Positions 24,028 through 31,556 of a stretch of 33,309 nucleotides of DNA are shown one piece after another. A program made the position numbers and the translations under genes. Under the pieces are notes generated by a model, which saw nothing but the letters and a program-made list of their open reading frames with translations, did no database searches and was not told the origin of the DNA. Source of the stretch: a virus. Location: the IMG/VR virus record IMGVR_UViG_3300031578_000200, positions 1-33,309 of that record, one strand, 5' to 3'. Every line of letters begins with the position of its first letter. Position 1 is the stretch's first letter.

Positions 24028-25227
24028 ATGTCTAAAAAAGTTTATATAGATAAAAGTGTTTTAGAGGCATCAAGAGAAAGGGTTTCAAAAACCTTTGACG
24101 ACTTCGAACGTATATATATTTCATTTTCAGGAGGTAAAGATAGCACGGTCATGACGCACTTAGTCATGGAGGAGGCCATAAGAAGAAATCGAACCGTTGG
24201 GCTATTAATCATTGATCTTGAGGCTCAATATTCAGACACAATAAAGCATATAGATGAAATGGTTGAGAAGTACAAAGACAACATTGACTTGCACTGGTTT
24301 TGTGGCGAATTGCTACTTAGAAATGCGGTTAGTAATTATCAACCAAAATGGGTTTGCTGGGATGAAGATAAAAAGCAAGATTGGGTTCGTAATAAACCGA
24401 AACAGGCGGCAGATTTATCACAGTATGATTTTTATGTTCCTAAAATGGAATTTGAAGAATTAATGGTTATTTTCGGTGAGTGGTATTCTCAAGGAAACCC
24501 ATGTGCAGCGTTTATTGGTATTAGATCAGATGAAAGCCTACATCGTTATCGAGCAATTACATCAAGAAAAGATGGCTTAATGCACAAAAACAGAAAATGG
24601 ACAACAAAAGTCAGTAAGGATTTGTTTAACATATATCCTATATACGATTGGAGAACAGAAGATATTTGGACGTATCACACAGTTTTCAAGGATAAATGCC
24701 ATAACGAAATATACGATAAAATGACCATGGCTGGTGTAAAAATTAGCGAGCAAAGGCTGTGCCAACCATATGGGGACGACCAAAAGAAAGGTCTTTGGTT
24801 GTATCATATTCTTGAGCCTGACACGTGGTATAAGCTTGTTGCTCGTGTCAACGGGGTTAATTCTGGTGCGCTATACACAAGAGAACGCGGGAATATTAGT
24901 GGCAATGTTAGGATTACTAAGCCAGATGGTCATACATGGGAAAGTTTTTGTAATCTATTGCTTTCTACCATGCCAGAAGCGACAAGAGATAATTATGTTT
25001 CAAGGTTTAAAAAGTTTATTCATTGCTGGCGCGATAGGGGATACGAAAAAATACCCCAAGAAGCACCAATTGAGCTTGAAAATAAATGCTGGGTTCCAAG
25101 TTGGCGTAGAATGTGCAGATGCATATTGAGAAATGATTTTTACTGCAAGGGATTAGGGCAAACACAACCAAAATCAGAAGCATGGGGGAAGTTCAAAAGC
25201 ATAAAACAGGCTCGAAATGGAAATTGA
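24028..25227 (+). CDS. PAPS reductase-family protein (IbrA-type, DUF3440)
   Basis: The 399-residue protein has the PP-loop SGGKDST (34-40), which in this family binds adenylated substrates. Also YISFSGGKDSTVMTHLVMEE, LLIIDLEAQYSDTIKHIDEM, NPCAAFIGIRSDESLHRYRA and YPIYDWRTEDIWTYH, typical of DUF3440/IbrA. The C-terminus has four clustered Cys (354, 363, 365 and 373; CWVPSWRRMCRCILRNDFYC) that may bind a metal or Fe-S cluster (inference). The upstream gene is ParB-like, so the pair acts together. Possible role in nucleic-acid modification or regulation; no evidence here for sulfate assimilation. Good AAGGGG site before the ATG. Confidence 0.85.
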   Translation: MSKKVYIDKSVLEASRERVSKTFDDFERIYISFSGGKDSTVMTHLVMEEAIRRNRTVGLLIIDLEAQYSDTIKHIDEMVEKYKDNIDLHWFCGELLLRNAVSNYQPKWVCWDEDKKQDWVRNKPKQAADLSQYDFYVPKMEFEELMVIFGEWYSQGNPCAAFIGIRSDESLHRYRAITSRKDGLMHKNRKWTTKVSKDLFNIYPIYDWRTEDIWTYHTVFKDKCHNEIYDKMTMAGVKISEQRLCQPYGDDQKKGLWLYHILEPDTWYKLVARVNGVNSGALYTRERGNISGNVRITKPDGHTWESFCNLLLSTMPEATRDNYVSRFKKFIHCWRDRGYEKIPQEAPIELENKCWVPSWRRMCRCILRNDFYCKGLGQTQPKSEAWGKFKSIKQARNGN

Positions 25228-25393
25228 AAACACATACAAATGCAAGGACACATTAGAAATGTTTAATACTAATAACACATACTTAGAAATAAAATTCACA
25301 GATATTGAGATTGAGAAAATCAAGCAAGCTGCGAATGAGCGAAATTTATCGCTAGACGAATTTATTGTAAAATCATCACTGGGAGAAATTTAA
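25217..25393 (+). CDS. Small RHH-like protein (third)
   Basis: A 58-residue protein, MEIENTYKCKDTLEMFNTNN then TYLEIKFTDIEIEKIKQAAN and ERNLSLDEFIVKSSLGEI. The strand-helix-helix arrangement (YLEIKFTDIEIEKI, LSLDEFIVKS) fits the Arc/CopG fold. ATG overlaps the end of the PAPS-like gene, and its TAATG stop overlaps the next ATG, so it is translationally coupled on both sides. No function visible. It could be a regulator or a partner of the PAPS/ParB pair. Confidence 0.65.
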   Translation: MEIENTYKCKDTLEMFNTNNTYLEIKFTDIEIEKIKQAANERNLSLDEFIVKSSLGEI

Positions 25394-25623
25394 TGAAATT
25401 TAAAAACATACACACGGGCGAAGAAATCCGAATTGAACACCCGTTTCTTCTAGTCCTGCTTTTCGGATCACTGTATTTTGCATATAAGGGATGTTTTGGG
25501 GCGGCGGTAGTGTCTTTTATAATCGCGGCTATGACGGCGGGATTATCATGGTTTATATTTCCATTTTTTGGGAGTAGCATTATTCGCAGAGATTACGAAA
25601 AACGCGGATATTATAAAATTTAA
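25393..25623 (+). CDS. Small membrane protein with two transmembrane segments
   Basis: A 76-residue protein, MKFKNIHTGEEIRIEHPFLL then two hydrophobic segments: about 18-34 (FLLVLLFGSLYFAYKG) and about 37-60 (GAAVVSFIIAAMTAGLSWFI). It ends with a charged tail RRDYEKRGYYKI. Two-helix proteins of this size are common in phages; options are a holin-like or superinfection-exclusion role. It is far from a recognisable lysis partner except the hydrolase at 21228. It overlaps the preceding gene by TAATG. Confidence 0.65.
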   Translation: MKFKNIHTGEEIRIEHPFLLVLLFGSLYFAYKGCFGAAVVSFIIAAMTAGLSWFIFPFFGSSIIRRDYEKRGYYKI

Positions 25624-25630
25624 ATAACAC

Positions 25631-25659
25631 TTGCCTAAATACTATCACCACAATACAAT
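25631..25659 (+). promoter_or_regulatory. Possible promoter of the primase operon
   Basis: TTGCCT (25631-25636), 17-base spacer, TACAAT (25654-25659). The -10 has five of six matches, the -35 three or four. Start near 25666, followed by GGGGAAA and the ATG at 25688. It would drive primase, helicase and nuclease genes. By consensus only. Confidence 0.35.
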
Positions 25660-25687
25660 AAAAACGCTTATCATTGACGGGGAAACT

Positions 25688-28153
25688 ATGGCAGATTTCA
25701 TAGAACAATTTACTGACTTTTTAAACAGCCACGGATTTTCCGTTAATGAAAAACTTATCTGTGATGATAAATGGCGCAGCATTTCCGCTAATGGGGAACG
25801 CAAGAAAAAACTAAGATACCACTTACAGGTGATGGATGATTTCGCGAGTGGCGGCTTTATCTACAAAGGCGATGAGTATAAACATTGGAACGCCAAAACT
25901 AGCCGAAAAATGTCAAAGGGCGAACAAGACGCATTACGCGCTAGAATTGAAGCCGATAGAATTTCCAACGAAGCGGAGCGGGAAAAAAACTTTTTAAGAG
26001 TTGCGGAAAAATCCCGTATGTTATGGGCGAAATACGAACCTGCAAGCCCAGATCATCCGTATGCTAAGAAAAAACAAATTGAGCCTATGAGCATCAAGCA
26101 AACGCGGGATATTTTGTGTTTGCCACTATTCCAAAATGGCCAATTATGGAATTTGCAATTCATCAATAAAGACGGTGATAAACGTTTTTTAACAAGCGGA
26201 AAAACCAAAGATTGCTATGGATCATTACTATTTAAATCGGACGACCTCGACACGATAATTATTACAGAAGGTTACGCAACCGCGGTTACAATTCGTAAAG
26301 CGACTGGGTTACCTGTTTTTTACGCATATATGGCGGGCAATTTATTAGGCGTGACCAAGGCGATACGCAAGAAATTTCCAAACGCAAAGATTATAATCGC
26401 AGCCGATAACGATGCGTTTACCATGCACATGAAGCACGCTAAAAATCATCCTGATTACAAGAAAACAGACGGTAATGATGATGCTTGGAATGAATGGCGC
26501 GGAAACGGATATTTATATAATACTGGAATTGACAAGGCGACAAAAGCATGTGTTGAAAGCAATGCGGAAATCGCGTATCCTGTGTTCCAAGATTTATCGA
26601 CTAAGCCCACAGATTTTAATGATTTGTATATTTTAGAGGGCTTAGAAAAAGTAAAAGAACAAATTCTATCATCAAGCACCCCCCACACAGGCGCGATGAT
26701 AGGCGATGAAGGCGGGGCGGTATCGTTTCTCTCGGACGATGATAAGCAGCCGCCCCCTTCATTTGCTGAAATCCCGATTGATTGCCACGGTTTTGATTAC
26801 GTGCCAGATCATATTCATGCGGAATTATACCCAGAACAAACACAATTGACCCGTGATTTATATAATCTTGACGTGCAGGATGATCCAACAACTTGGAACG
26901 ATGTTGTAAATGGCGATGGTGAAGATAAACTGATATTTTCCAAAAATGGTGAATTATCTCCATCATCAATGGTTAATGTAGATTTAATGATAAGATATCA
27001 TCATGAATTTAAAGATTTGTTTTGTTATGATGAATTTGCACACCTAAAAACTATTGTTTCATGCCCACCATGGGAAGACCCTAAGCGTTTTCAGGTTCGT
27101 GAAATATCAGACGAAGATTACACGCGATTAACGATTGAGCTTGAAAAGAAGGGTTTGAAACCGACTATAACCACGATTAAGAAAATCCTTGATAGTTCCG
27201 TTCGCAAGAAAACCAGACACCCCGCTCGGGAGTATTTTGGAAAACTTGTATGGGATGGCACGCCGCGACTTGATACGTGGCTCACATATTATTGCGGCGC
27301 GGAATACGATGATCCTGATTATTTAAAATTCGTAGGACGTAAATGGTTAACCGCGATTGTGGCGCGTATTTTTAGGGCAGGAACGCCATGGCATCACATG
27401 CCGATTTTCGAAGGTGACCAAGGCGCAAGAAAATCAAGTATGCTTGAGGAGTTATCAACAATTCACGGGAAAGCATATTTTGAAGATGGGATAAACGTTT
27501 CTGATCTTGGTAGTGATAAAATCGTTCCAAAATTACAGGGTGTTTTGATTGTTGAAATGGCGGAAATGTCGGGGCTGAATAGAAAAGACGTGAACGAATT
27601 AAAACAGGCAATAACATCCAGCAACGATAGAATTATCAGAAAATACGCGAATGAACCAACATCATACCCGCGCCAGTTTGTTTTTGCGGGTACGATTAAC
27701 CCAACGGACGGATATCTTGATGATCCGACTGGAGCGCGTAGATTTTGGCCTGTGCGCGTTGGAAAGTTAATTGATATTGATGCGCTTGCGAAGGATAAAG
27801 AGCAATTATTTGCGGAGGCCGTGCATTGTTTCAAAAACGGGGAAAAATTATATTTAAACACAGAAGAAGAAAAACTCGCAAAAATCGCGCAAGATGAACG
27901 TTCATTGTCACACCCATGGATGCCGATTATTGAAAATATTGTAAACGGTAAAAACGAGGTTACGAAAAACGAAATTGAAGAAATATGGTTAGCGATAGGC
28001 GTTCCGAAATACCAGCGTGATAAGAAAAACAAATCACAGATATCAAAAATCATGGTGCAGTGCGGTTTTGAGTGGAAGCGTGTTTATACGGATGATGGAA
28101 GCCGTGAACGTATGTGGATTAAAAAAACAGATGAGGTGGAAGTAAAATGGTAA
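25688..28153 (+). CDS. Toprim/VapE-type primase-helicase
   Basis: An 821-residue replication protein. The N-terminal part is primase-like. A Toprim-like region follows: DTIIITEGYATAVTIRKATG (188-207, Glu near 194) and AADND near 238-242. The C-terminal part is a VapE/VirE AAA-like domain with Walker A GDQGARKSS near 576-584, then LQGVLIVEMAEMSGLNRKDV, RKYANEPTSYPRQFVFAGTI and DPTGARRFWPVRVGK. ATG 25688 is chosen for its GGGGAAA; the TTG at 25631 lies in a promoter-like stretch. It may both prime and unwind DNA at the origin. It overlaps the helicase gene at its end. Confidence 0.88.
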   Translation: MADFIEQFTDFLNSHGFSVNEKLICDDKWRSISANGERKKKLRYHLQVMDDFASGGFIYKGDEYKHWNAKTSRKMSKGEQDALRARIEADRISNEAEREKNFLRVAEKSRMLWAKYEPASPDHPYAKKKQIEPMSIKQTRDILCLPLFQNGQLWNLQFINKDGDKRFLTSGKTKDCYGSLLFKSDDLDTIIITEGYATAVTIRKATGLPVFYAYMAGNLLGVTKAIRKKFPNAKIIIAADNDAFTMHMKHAKNHPDYKKTDGNDDAWNEWRGNGYLYNTGIDKATKACVESNAEIAYPVFQDLSTKPTDFNDLYILEGLEKVKEQILSSSTPHTGAMIGDEGGAVSFLSDDDKQPPPSFAEIPIDCHGFDYVPDHIHAELYPEQTQLTRDLYNLDVQDDPTTWNDVVNGDGEDKLIFSKNGELSPSSMVNVDLMIRYHHEFKDLFCYDEFAHLKTIVSCPPWEDPKRFQVREISDEDYTRLTIELEKKGLKPTITTIKKILDSSVRKKTRHPAREYFGKLVWDGTPRLDTWLTYYCGAEYDDPDYLKFVGRKWLTAIVARIFRAGTPWHHMPIFEGDQGARKSSMLEELSTIHGKAYFEDGINVSDLGSDKIVPKLQGVLIVEMAEMSGLNRKDVNELKQAITSSNDRIIRKYANEPTSYPRQFVFAGTINPTDGYLDDPTGARRFWPVRVGKLIDIDALAKDKEQLFAEAVHCFKNGEKLYLNTEEEKLAKIAQDERSLSHPWMPIIENIVNGKNEVTKNEIEEIWLAIGVPKYQRDKKNKSQISKIMVQCGFEWKRVYTDDGSRERMWIKKTDEVEVKW

Positions 28154-29580
28154 TTAATTTATTCAACGACCAAAACCGCCTTGTGAATAAGGCCAGATCA
28201 TCTATAGGGGGTGGGTGTAAGAGTTTACTTATTCAGGCCGCTACTGGGTGCGGTAAGTCTGTCATGGGTACATACATGATACAGCAAGCAAACTTGCGCG
28301 GTAATTCATGCGCGTTTGTTGTGCCGCGCCGTGAGTTATTATCTCAAATGGCGGAAACATGGTATAAATTCGGTGTTAATTATTCATATGTTGCAAGCGG
28401 TCAGTTTTTTGACCCTCAATCGCAAAATCATATATGCTCAATGCAAACGTTGATTAAGCGCCCAGAAGTTATAAACCCGAAGATTTTATTTATTGACGAA
28501 ACGCACTATGCCACAACGCAATTGAAACGCATAGCCGAATATTATGCAGATCGTGGAACGATTATCATCGGGTTATCTGCTACGCCATGGAGGATGAACG
28601 GCAAGGGATTGGGCGATATATATTCTGATATGGTGGAAGGCGAAACTGTTCGGTGGTTGATTGATAATAAACGTTTATCACAATACGAAATGTTTGGTGT
28701 TTCAAGCCCTGATTTTAGCGGGATAGACACGGTAAACGGTGAATACAAGAAAAAACAAATGGACGAACGTATGGAGCAAGACCGCGTTTTAATTGGTGAC
28801 GCGGTGGGGCATTATAAAAAACACGCGAGCGGTAAATTGAATGTTGTTTTCTGCCAGTCGATTAAACATAGCAAAATCACAGCCCAAGCATTTAAGGACG
28901 CAGGAATACCAGCCGCTCATATGGACGCAGAAACACCATCGCATGTCCGTAGGCAAATGATACAAGATTATGCGGATAGGAAATTACACGTATTAACAAA
29001 TGTTGATTTAATGTGTTTTGGTTTTGATTTGGCATCGCAGGTCGGGCGTGATGTGACGGTTGAGTGCATGAGTGATTTACGCCCTACGCAATCGCTTGCG
29101 TTGCAAATGCAGAAATGGGGGCGCGTTTTACGCATGAAAGACCAGCCCGCGTTAATATTTGACCATGCGAATAATTTTAAGAAACATGGTGCGCCGTGTT
29201 GGGATAGGGAATGGACGTTATCGGATAGAAACCGAAAACAGCGCAAGGAAGCCGAAGAAGAAGCCGAAGAAAAACAGCGCCAGTGTGAGTTTTGTTTTCA
29301 TATTCATGAACCCGCGCCGAAATGCCCTAAATGCGGTTTTGTTTATCCAATACGCGAGCGTAAGATTGAAGAAGTTGATGGCGATTTAGAAAAAATAGAG
29401 ATTAAGCAAACCCGCCGCCGCGAAGAATATATGTGCGACACGTTAGAGGATTGGGAAGGTTTAGCGAAAGAACGTGGTCATAAATCAGGGTGGGCGAAAA
29501 TAAGACATGGGCAGCGGGTTAAAAACGAAGCCGAAAAACTAGCCGCAAAATTAAACCAAGCGCAGGGTAGTTTATTATGA
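28147..29580 (+). CDS. SF2 (DEAD/DEAH-like) helicase with a zinc motif
   Basis: The 477-residue helicase has Walker A AATGCGKS (31-38), motif II DETH (117-120), motif III SAT (144-146) and a motif VI-like QMQKWGRVLRMK (320-331). A four-Cys knuckle (C380, C383, C393, C396; CxxC...CPKC) follows. It resembles UvrB/UvsW-type phage helicases that work with VapE primases and RecE/RecT systems. It overlaps the primase gene by seven bases and its stop is coupled to the next small gene. Substrate unproven. Confidence 0.85.
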   Translation: MVINLFNDQNRLVNKARSSIGGGCKSLLIQAATGCGKSVMGTYMIQQANLRGNSCAFVVPRRELLSQMAETWYKFGVNYSYVASGQFFDPQSQNHICSMQTLIKRPEVINPKILFIDETHYATTQLKRIAEYYADRGTIIIGLSATPWRMNGKGLGDIYSDMVEGETVRWLIDNKRLSQYEMFGVSSPDFSGIDTVNGEYKKKQMDERMEQDRVLIGDAVGHYKKHASGKLNVVFCQSIKHSKITAQAFKDAGIPAAHMDAETPSHVRRQMIQDYADRKLHVLTNVDLMCFGFDLASQVGRDVTVECMSDLRPTQSLALQMQKWGRVLRMKDQPALIFDHANNFKKHGAPCWDREWTLSDRNRKQRKEAEEEAEEKQRQCEFCFHIHEPAPKCPKCGFVYPIRERKIEEVDGDLEKIEIKQTRRREEYMCDTLEDWEGLAKERGHKSGWAKIRHGQRVKNEAEKLAAKLNQAQGSLL

Positions 29581-29801
29581 TTTTTAAGCTCGGAACGGTG
29601 GTTTTATCATACACTGGCAGTGATCCTGAAATAGCAATAAACCACTCAAAACGCATGGGCTGGACGGTGCATGATGTTAAAATAATTCGAGAAGAAAACG
29701 GAATTTCAATCAAAACAAAAAGGGATATAGATGTCGGAAACAAATGTAATGAAGAGAGTTATGAAGCACTTGAGCGCGAATGGTTTCACAGTATTTCGTA
29801 A
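29577..29801 (+). CDS. Small protein between helicase and VRR-NUC genes
   Basis: A 74-residue protein, MIFKLGTVVLSYTGSDPEIA, with GWTVHDVKIIREENGISIKT, probably small alpha/beta. The ATG lies in ATGA at the helicase stop, as with other coupled phage genes. It overlaps the next gene by 71 bases in another frame, a large overlap. Without it a 150-base gap would remain. Function unknown; confidence moderate because of the overlap. Confidence 0.5.
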   Translation: MIFKLGTVVLSYTGSDPEIAINHSKRMGWTVHDVKIIREENGISIKTKRDIDVGNKCNEESYEALEREWFHSIS

Positions 29802-30168
29802 TAATGTTGGGCAGTGCTGGACTGGTAAATCAAGGCGCATAACCAAGGCCGATGTTTATTTTTGTGACGTTGGGGATGTGATTGTAAAAAACGCGCGTAT
29901 ATTCCATGGCGGTTTAACAAAGGGAAGCAGCGATATAATTGGATGGAAAACCGTGGAAATAACCACTGATATGGTCGGGAAAACCGTGGCGATATTTACG
30001 GCGGTTGAGGTTAAGAAAAACGAGCGCGAAGCATTGGCGGCGGCGGTATCAAAAACGGAACATAATATATCACAGCAACGATTTGTGAACGCGGTTAAAT
30101 TTAACGGGGGCATATCGGGGTTTGCAGGCTCAGAAGAACAAGCGGATGAGATAGCAAAAACCCTGTGA
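29731..30168 (+). CDS. VRR-NUC nuclease
   Basis: A 145-residue PD-(D/E)xK nuclease of the VRR-NUC family. Family signs: VFRNNVGQCWTG, GSSDIIGW (Asp68) and the AVEVKK motif (Glu93, Lys95), and the C-terminal QQRFVNAVKFNGGISGFAGS. This family processes branched DNA in phages. It forms a replication/repair module with the helicase and VapE protein. AGGGAT lies before the ATG. The stop lies in the left arm of the hairpin at 30159. Confidence 0.88.
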   Translation: MSETNVMKRVMKHLSANGFTVFRNNVGQCWTGKSRRITKADVYFCDVGDVIVKNARIFHGGLTKGSSDIIGWKTVEITTDMVGKTVAIFTAVEVKKNEREALAAAVSKTEHNISQQRFVNAVKFNGGISGFAGSEEQADEIAKTL

Positions 30169-30184
30169 AATTAATCACAGGGTT
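30156..30184 (-). terminator. Terminator of the minus-strand mini-operon
   Basis: AACCCTGTGA (30159-30168), loop AATTAA, TCACAGGGTT (30175-30184): a perfect 10-base-pair inverted repeat. On the minus strand it is followed by a short T run (five Ts at 30160-30156, the first two in the stem). On the plus strand no T run follows. It should therefore end transcripts coming from the minus-strand genes at 30255-30514, and may also weakly end the VRR-NUC transcript. Confidence 0.6.
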
Positions 30185-30254
30185 AATGTACGCAGTTACT
30201 CAGGGAAAGTATGTGTATTTTTAATACGTTACATGCATATCATTGCTGTGTCAA

Positions 30255-30353
30255 TTAAAAATCGTTATCACCAAAATCATCCAGATATTTAATCGCATAT
30301 ATTACCAAACTCACCCAAGCGGCGGCGATGGCGAATATTATCCCGCTAATCAT
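30255..30353 (-). CDS. 32-residue single-pass membrane peptide
   Basis: ATG at 30353 opens MISGIIFAIAAAWVSLVIYA then IKYLDDFGDNDF and a stop. The first about 22 residues are strongly hydrophobic, one membrane helix, and the last ten acidic. It is the second gene of a minus-strand pair. Ribosome site is weak; translation is likely coupled to the upstream RHH gene, nine bases away. Such tiny hydrophobic genes are often toxins, exclusion peptides or holin-like factors. Function unknown; short length limits confidence. Confidence 0.5.
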   Translation of the reverse strand: MISGIIFAIAAAWVSLVIYAIKYLDDFGDNDF

Positions 30354-30361
30354 AATTATCA

Positions 30362-30514
30362 CTAGGCAACCCAGTCACGAATTAAATCGCGCAACCGCCA
30401 TGCGATAGACGTATTTTCAGGAATTTTTCCGTTCTCAATTTCCTGTTTGTGTTTTTCGACAAGTTGATCGTATTCCGATTTTGGCACACGAAAATTAAAT
30501 ACTTTGTAGTCCAT
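30362..30514 (-). CDS. Small RHH (Arc/CopG-like) regulator on the minus strand
   Basis: A 50-residue protein, MDYKVFNFRVPKSEYDQLVE, KHKQEIENGKIPENTSIAWR and LRDLIRDWVA. It has the strand (VFNFRVP) and two helices of a ribbon-helix-helix fold; a loop insert (IENGKIPENTS) lies between. GGAG lies about ten bases before the ATG. It is transcribed away from the promoter at 30533-30561. It is a good candidate for a repressor of the recE/recT promoters, or for its own. Confidence 0.65.
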   Translation of the reverse strand: MDYKVFNFRVPKSEYDQLVEKHKQEIENGKIPENTSIAWRLRDLIRDWVA

Positions 30515-30532
30515 TATTTTTTTCTCCAGTTG

Positions 30533-30561
30533 TTGACATTGCTATATAATACCGATATAAC
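30533..30561 (+). promoter_or_regulatory. Early rightward promoter P2 (exonuclease gene)
   Basis: TTGACA (30533-30538) is perfect, spacer 17, TATAAC (30556-30561), preceded by CGA. An 8-base palindrome TAACGTTA (30558-30565) overlaps the -10 and start, a probable operator. Start near 30568, ATG 30621, AAGGA between. It runs divergent to the minus-strand RHH gene. Confidence 0.7.
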
Positions 30562-30620
30562 GTTAATACAGTAATAGCACATATATATTATATTGCAACC
30601 AAAAAACAAGGACAAATAAC

Positions 30621-31493
30621 ATGACAGAGTTAATCAGGGATTTAACAAACACAGAATACCACAAAAAACCAGCCGTTAGCCGTTCGCAGCTTATGGAATT
30701 ACAAAAATCGCCAAAAAAATACTGGTGGAAATATTTGTCAGGTGAAGCGGAGGAAGAAAAATCAGACGCGCTTGATTTGGGTACGGCGTTTCATACGCTG
30801 ATTTTAGAACCCTCCGATTTTGGGAAAACTATTGCGATTGTTCCAGATGATATTAAAAACCCGACCACGGCGCAGATTAACGCGAAAGAACCCAAAACAG
30901 ACAGCACCCGTTTATTATTGGAGTGGTGGGATAATTTCATAGAGCAAAACGAAAATAAAATCATGTTGCGCCAAAAGGATATTAACAACCTGCAACGTAT
31001 GGCGAAATCAATCCGCGAAGAACCCGCCGCGCAGATTATTTTGGGGCAGAAGGGTATTATTGAGCCAAGTGTATTCTGGACGGACGAAGAAACGGGACTA
31101 CAGATCAAGTCACGCCCTGATTTCATTACAGCAGACGGGAAAATATGCGTAGACGTTAAAACGACAAAATCCGTTGGTTTGGATGATTTTCAAAAATCTA
31201 TTGTTAATTACGGTTATGATTTACAGGCGTTTATGTGTATGGAAGCGTGCCGCCGTTATTTCGGGTATTCGCCAGAAGCGTTTATTTTTGTTGTTTGCGA
31301 AAAAGACGAACCACACGACACAGCGTTTTATTTAGCAGATGAATATGTTTTACGCCGTGGTGAAATGTTATACCGTAATTTGCTTGATAAGCTCAAACAG
31401 TGCCAAGACGCTGATAAATGGCCAAGCGCGGGCGGCGGTGCGATTGAGCCGATATCATTGCCAAAGTGGGAAATTAATAAGATGGAAAAATAA
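30621..31493 (+). CDS. RecE-like exonuclease VIII (PDDEXK, DUF3799)
   Basis: The 290-residue nuclease resects DNA ends to make single strands for RecT. Typical features: YHKKPAVSRSQLMELQKSPK, DLGTAFHTLILEP, SRPDFITADGKICVDVKTTK with D167, D178 and K180 as the catalytic PD...DxK, and YGYDLQAFMCMEA with the later helix. This is the C-terminal nuclease core only, as in many phages. It is followed directly by a recT gene with its own promoter. Confidence 0.88.
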   Translation: MTELIRDLTNTEYHKKPAVSRSQLMELQKSPKKYWWKYLSGEAEEEKSDALDLGTAFHTLILEPSDFGKTIAIVPDDIKNPTTAQINAKEPKTDSTRLLLEWWDNFIEQNENKIMLRQKDINNLQRMAKSIREEPAAQIILGQKGIIEPSVFWTDEETGLQIKSRPDFITADGKICVDVKTTKSVGLDDFQKSIVNYGYDLQAFMCMEACRRYFGYSPEAFIFVVCEKDEPHDTAFYLADEYVLRRGEMLYRNLLDKLKQCQDADKWPSAGGGAIEPISLPKWEINKMEK

Positions 31494-31496
31494 AAC

Positions 31497-31525
31497 TTGA
31501 CGATGTGATATTATTGCGATATCGT
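31497..31525 (+). promoter_or_regulatory. Early rightward promoter P3 (recT)
   Basis: TTGACG (31497-31502), 17-base spacer, TATCGT (31520-31525). The -10 region lies inside the perfect palindrome CGATATCG (31517-31524). ATG 31557 follows with GAGGAA. Same layout as P1 and P2. Confidence 0.65.
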
Positions 31526-31556
31526 TACTATATTAAATAAAACGAGGAATAAATAA

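Noticed and set aside
24028-25227. Phosphorothioate (DndC-like) DNA modification
   Set aside because: PP-loop alone is shared by many enzymes; no other dnd gene is present.
25631-25687. TTG start for the primase-helicase
   Set aside because: The stretch looks like a promoter, and ATG 25688 has GGGGAAA upstream.
27463-28053. Minus-strand 196-codon frame inside the primase-helicase
   Set aside because: Antisense of the VapE domain, low-complexity Ser/Phe composition typical of shadows.
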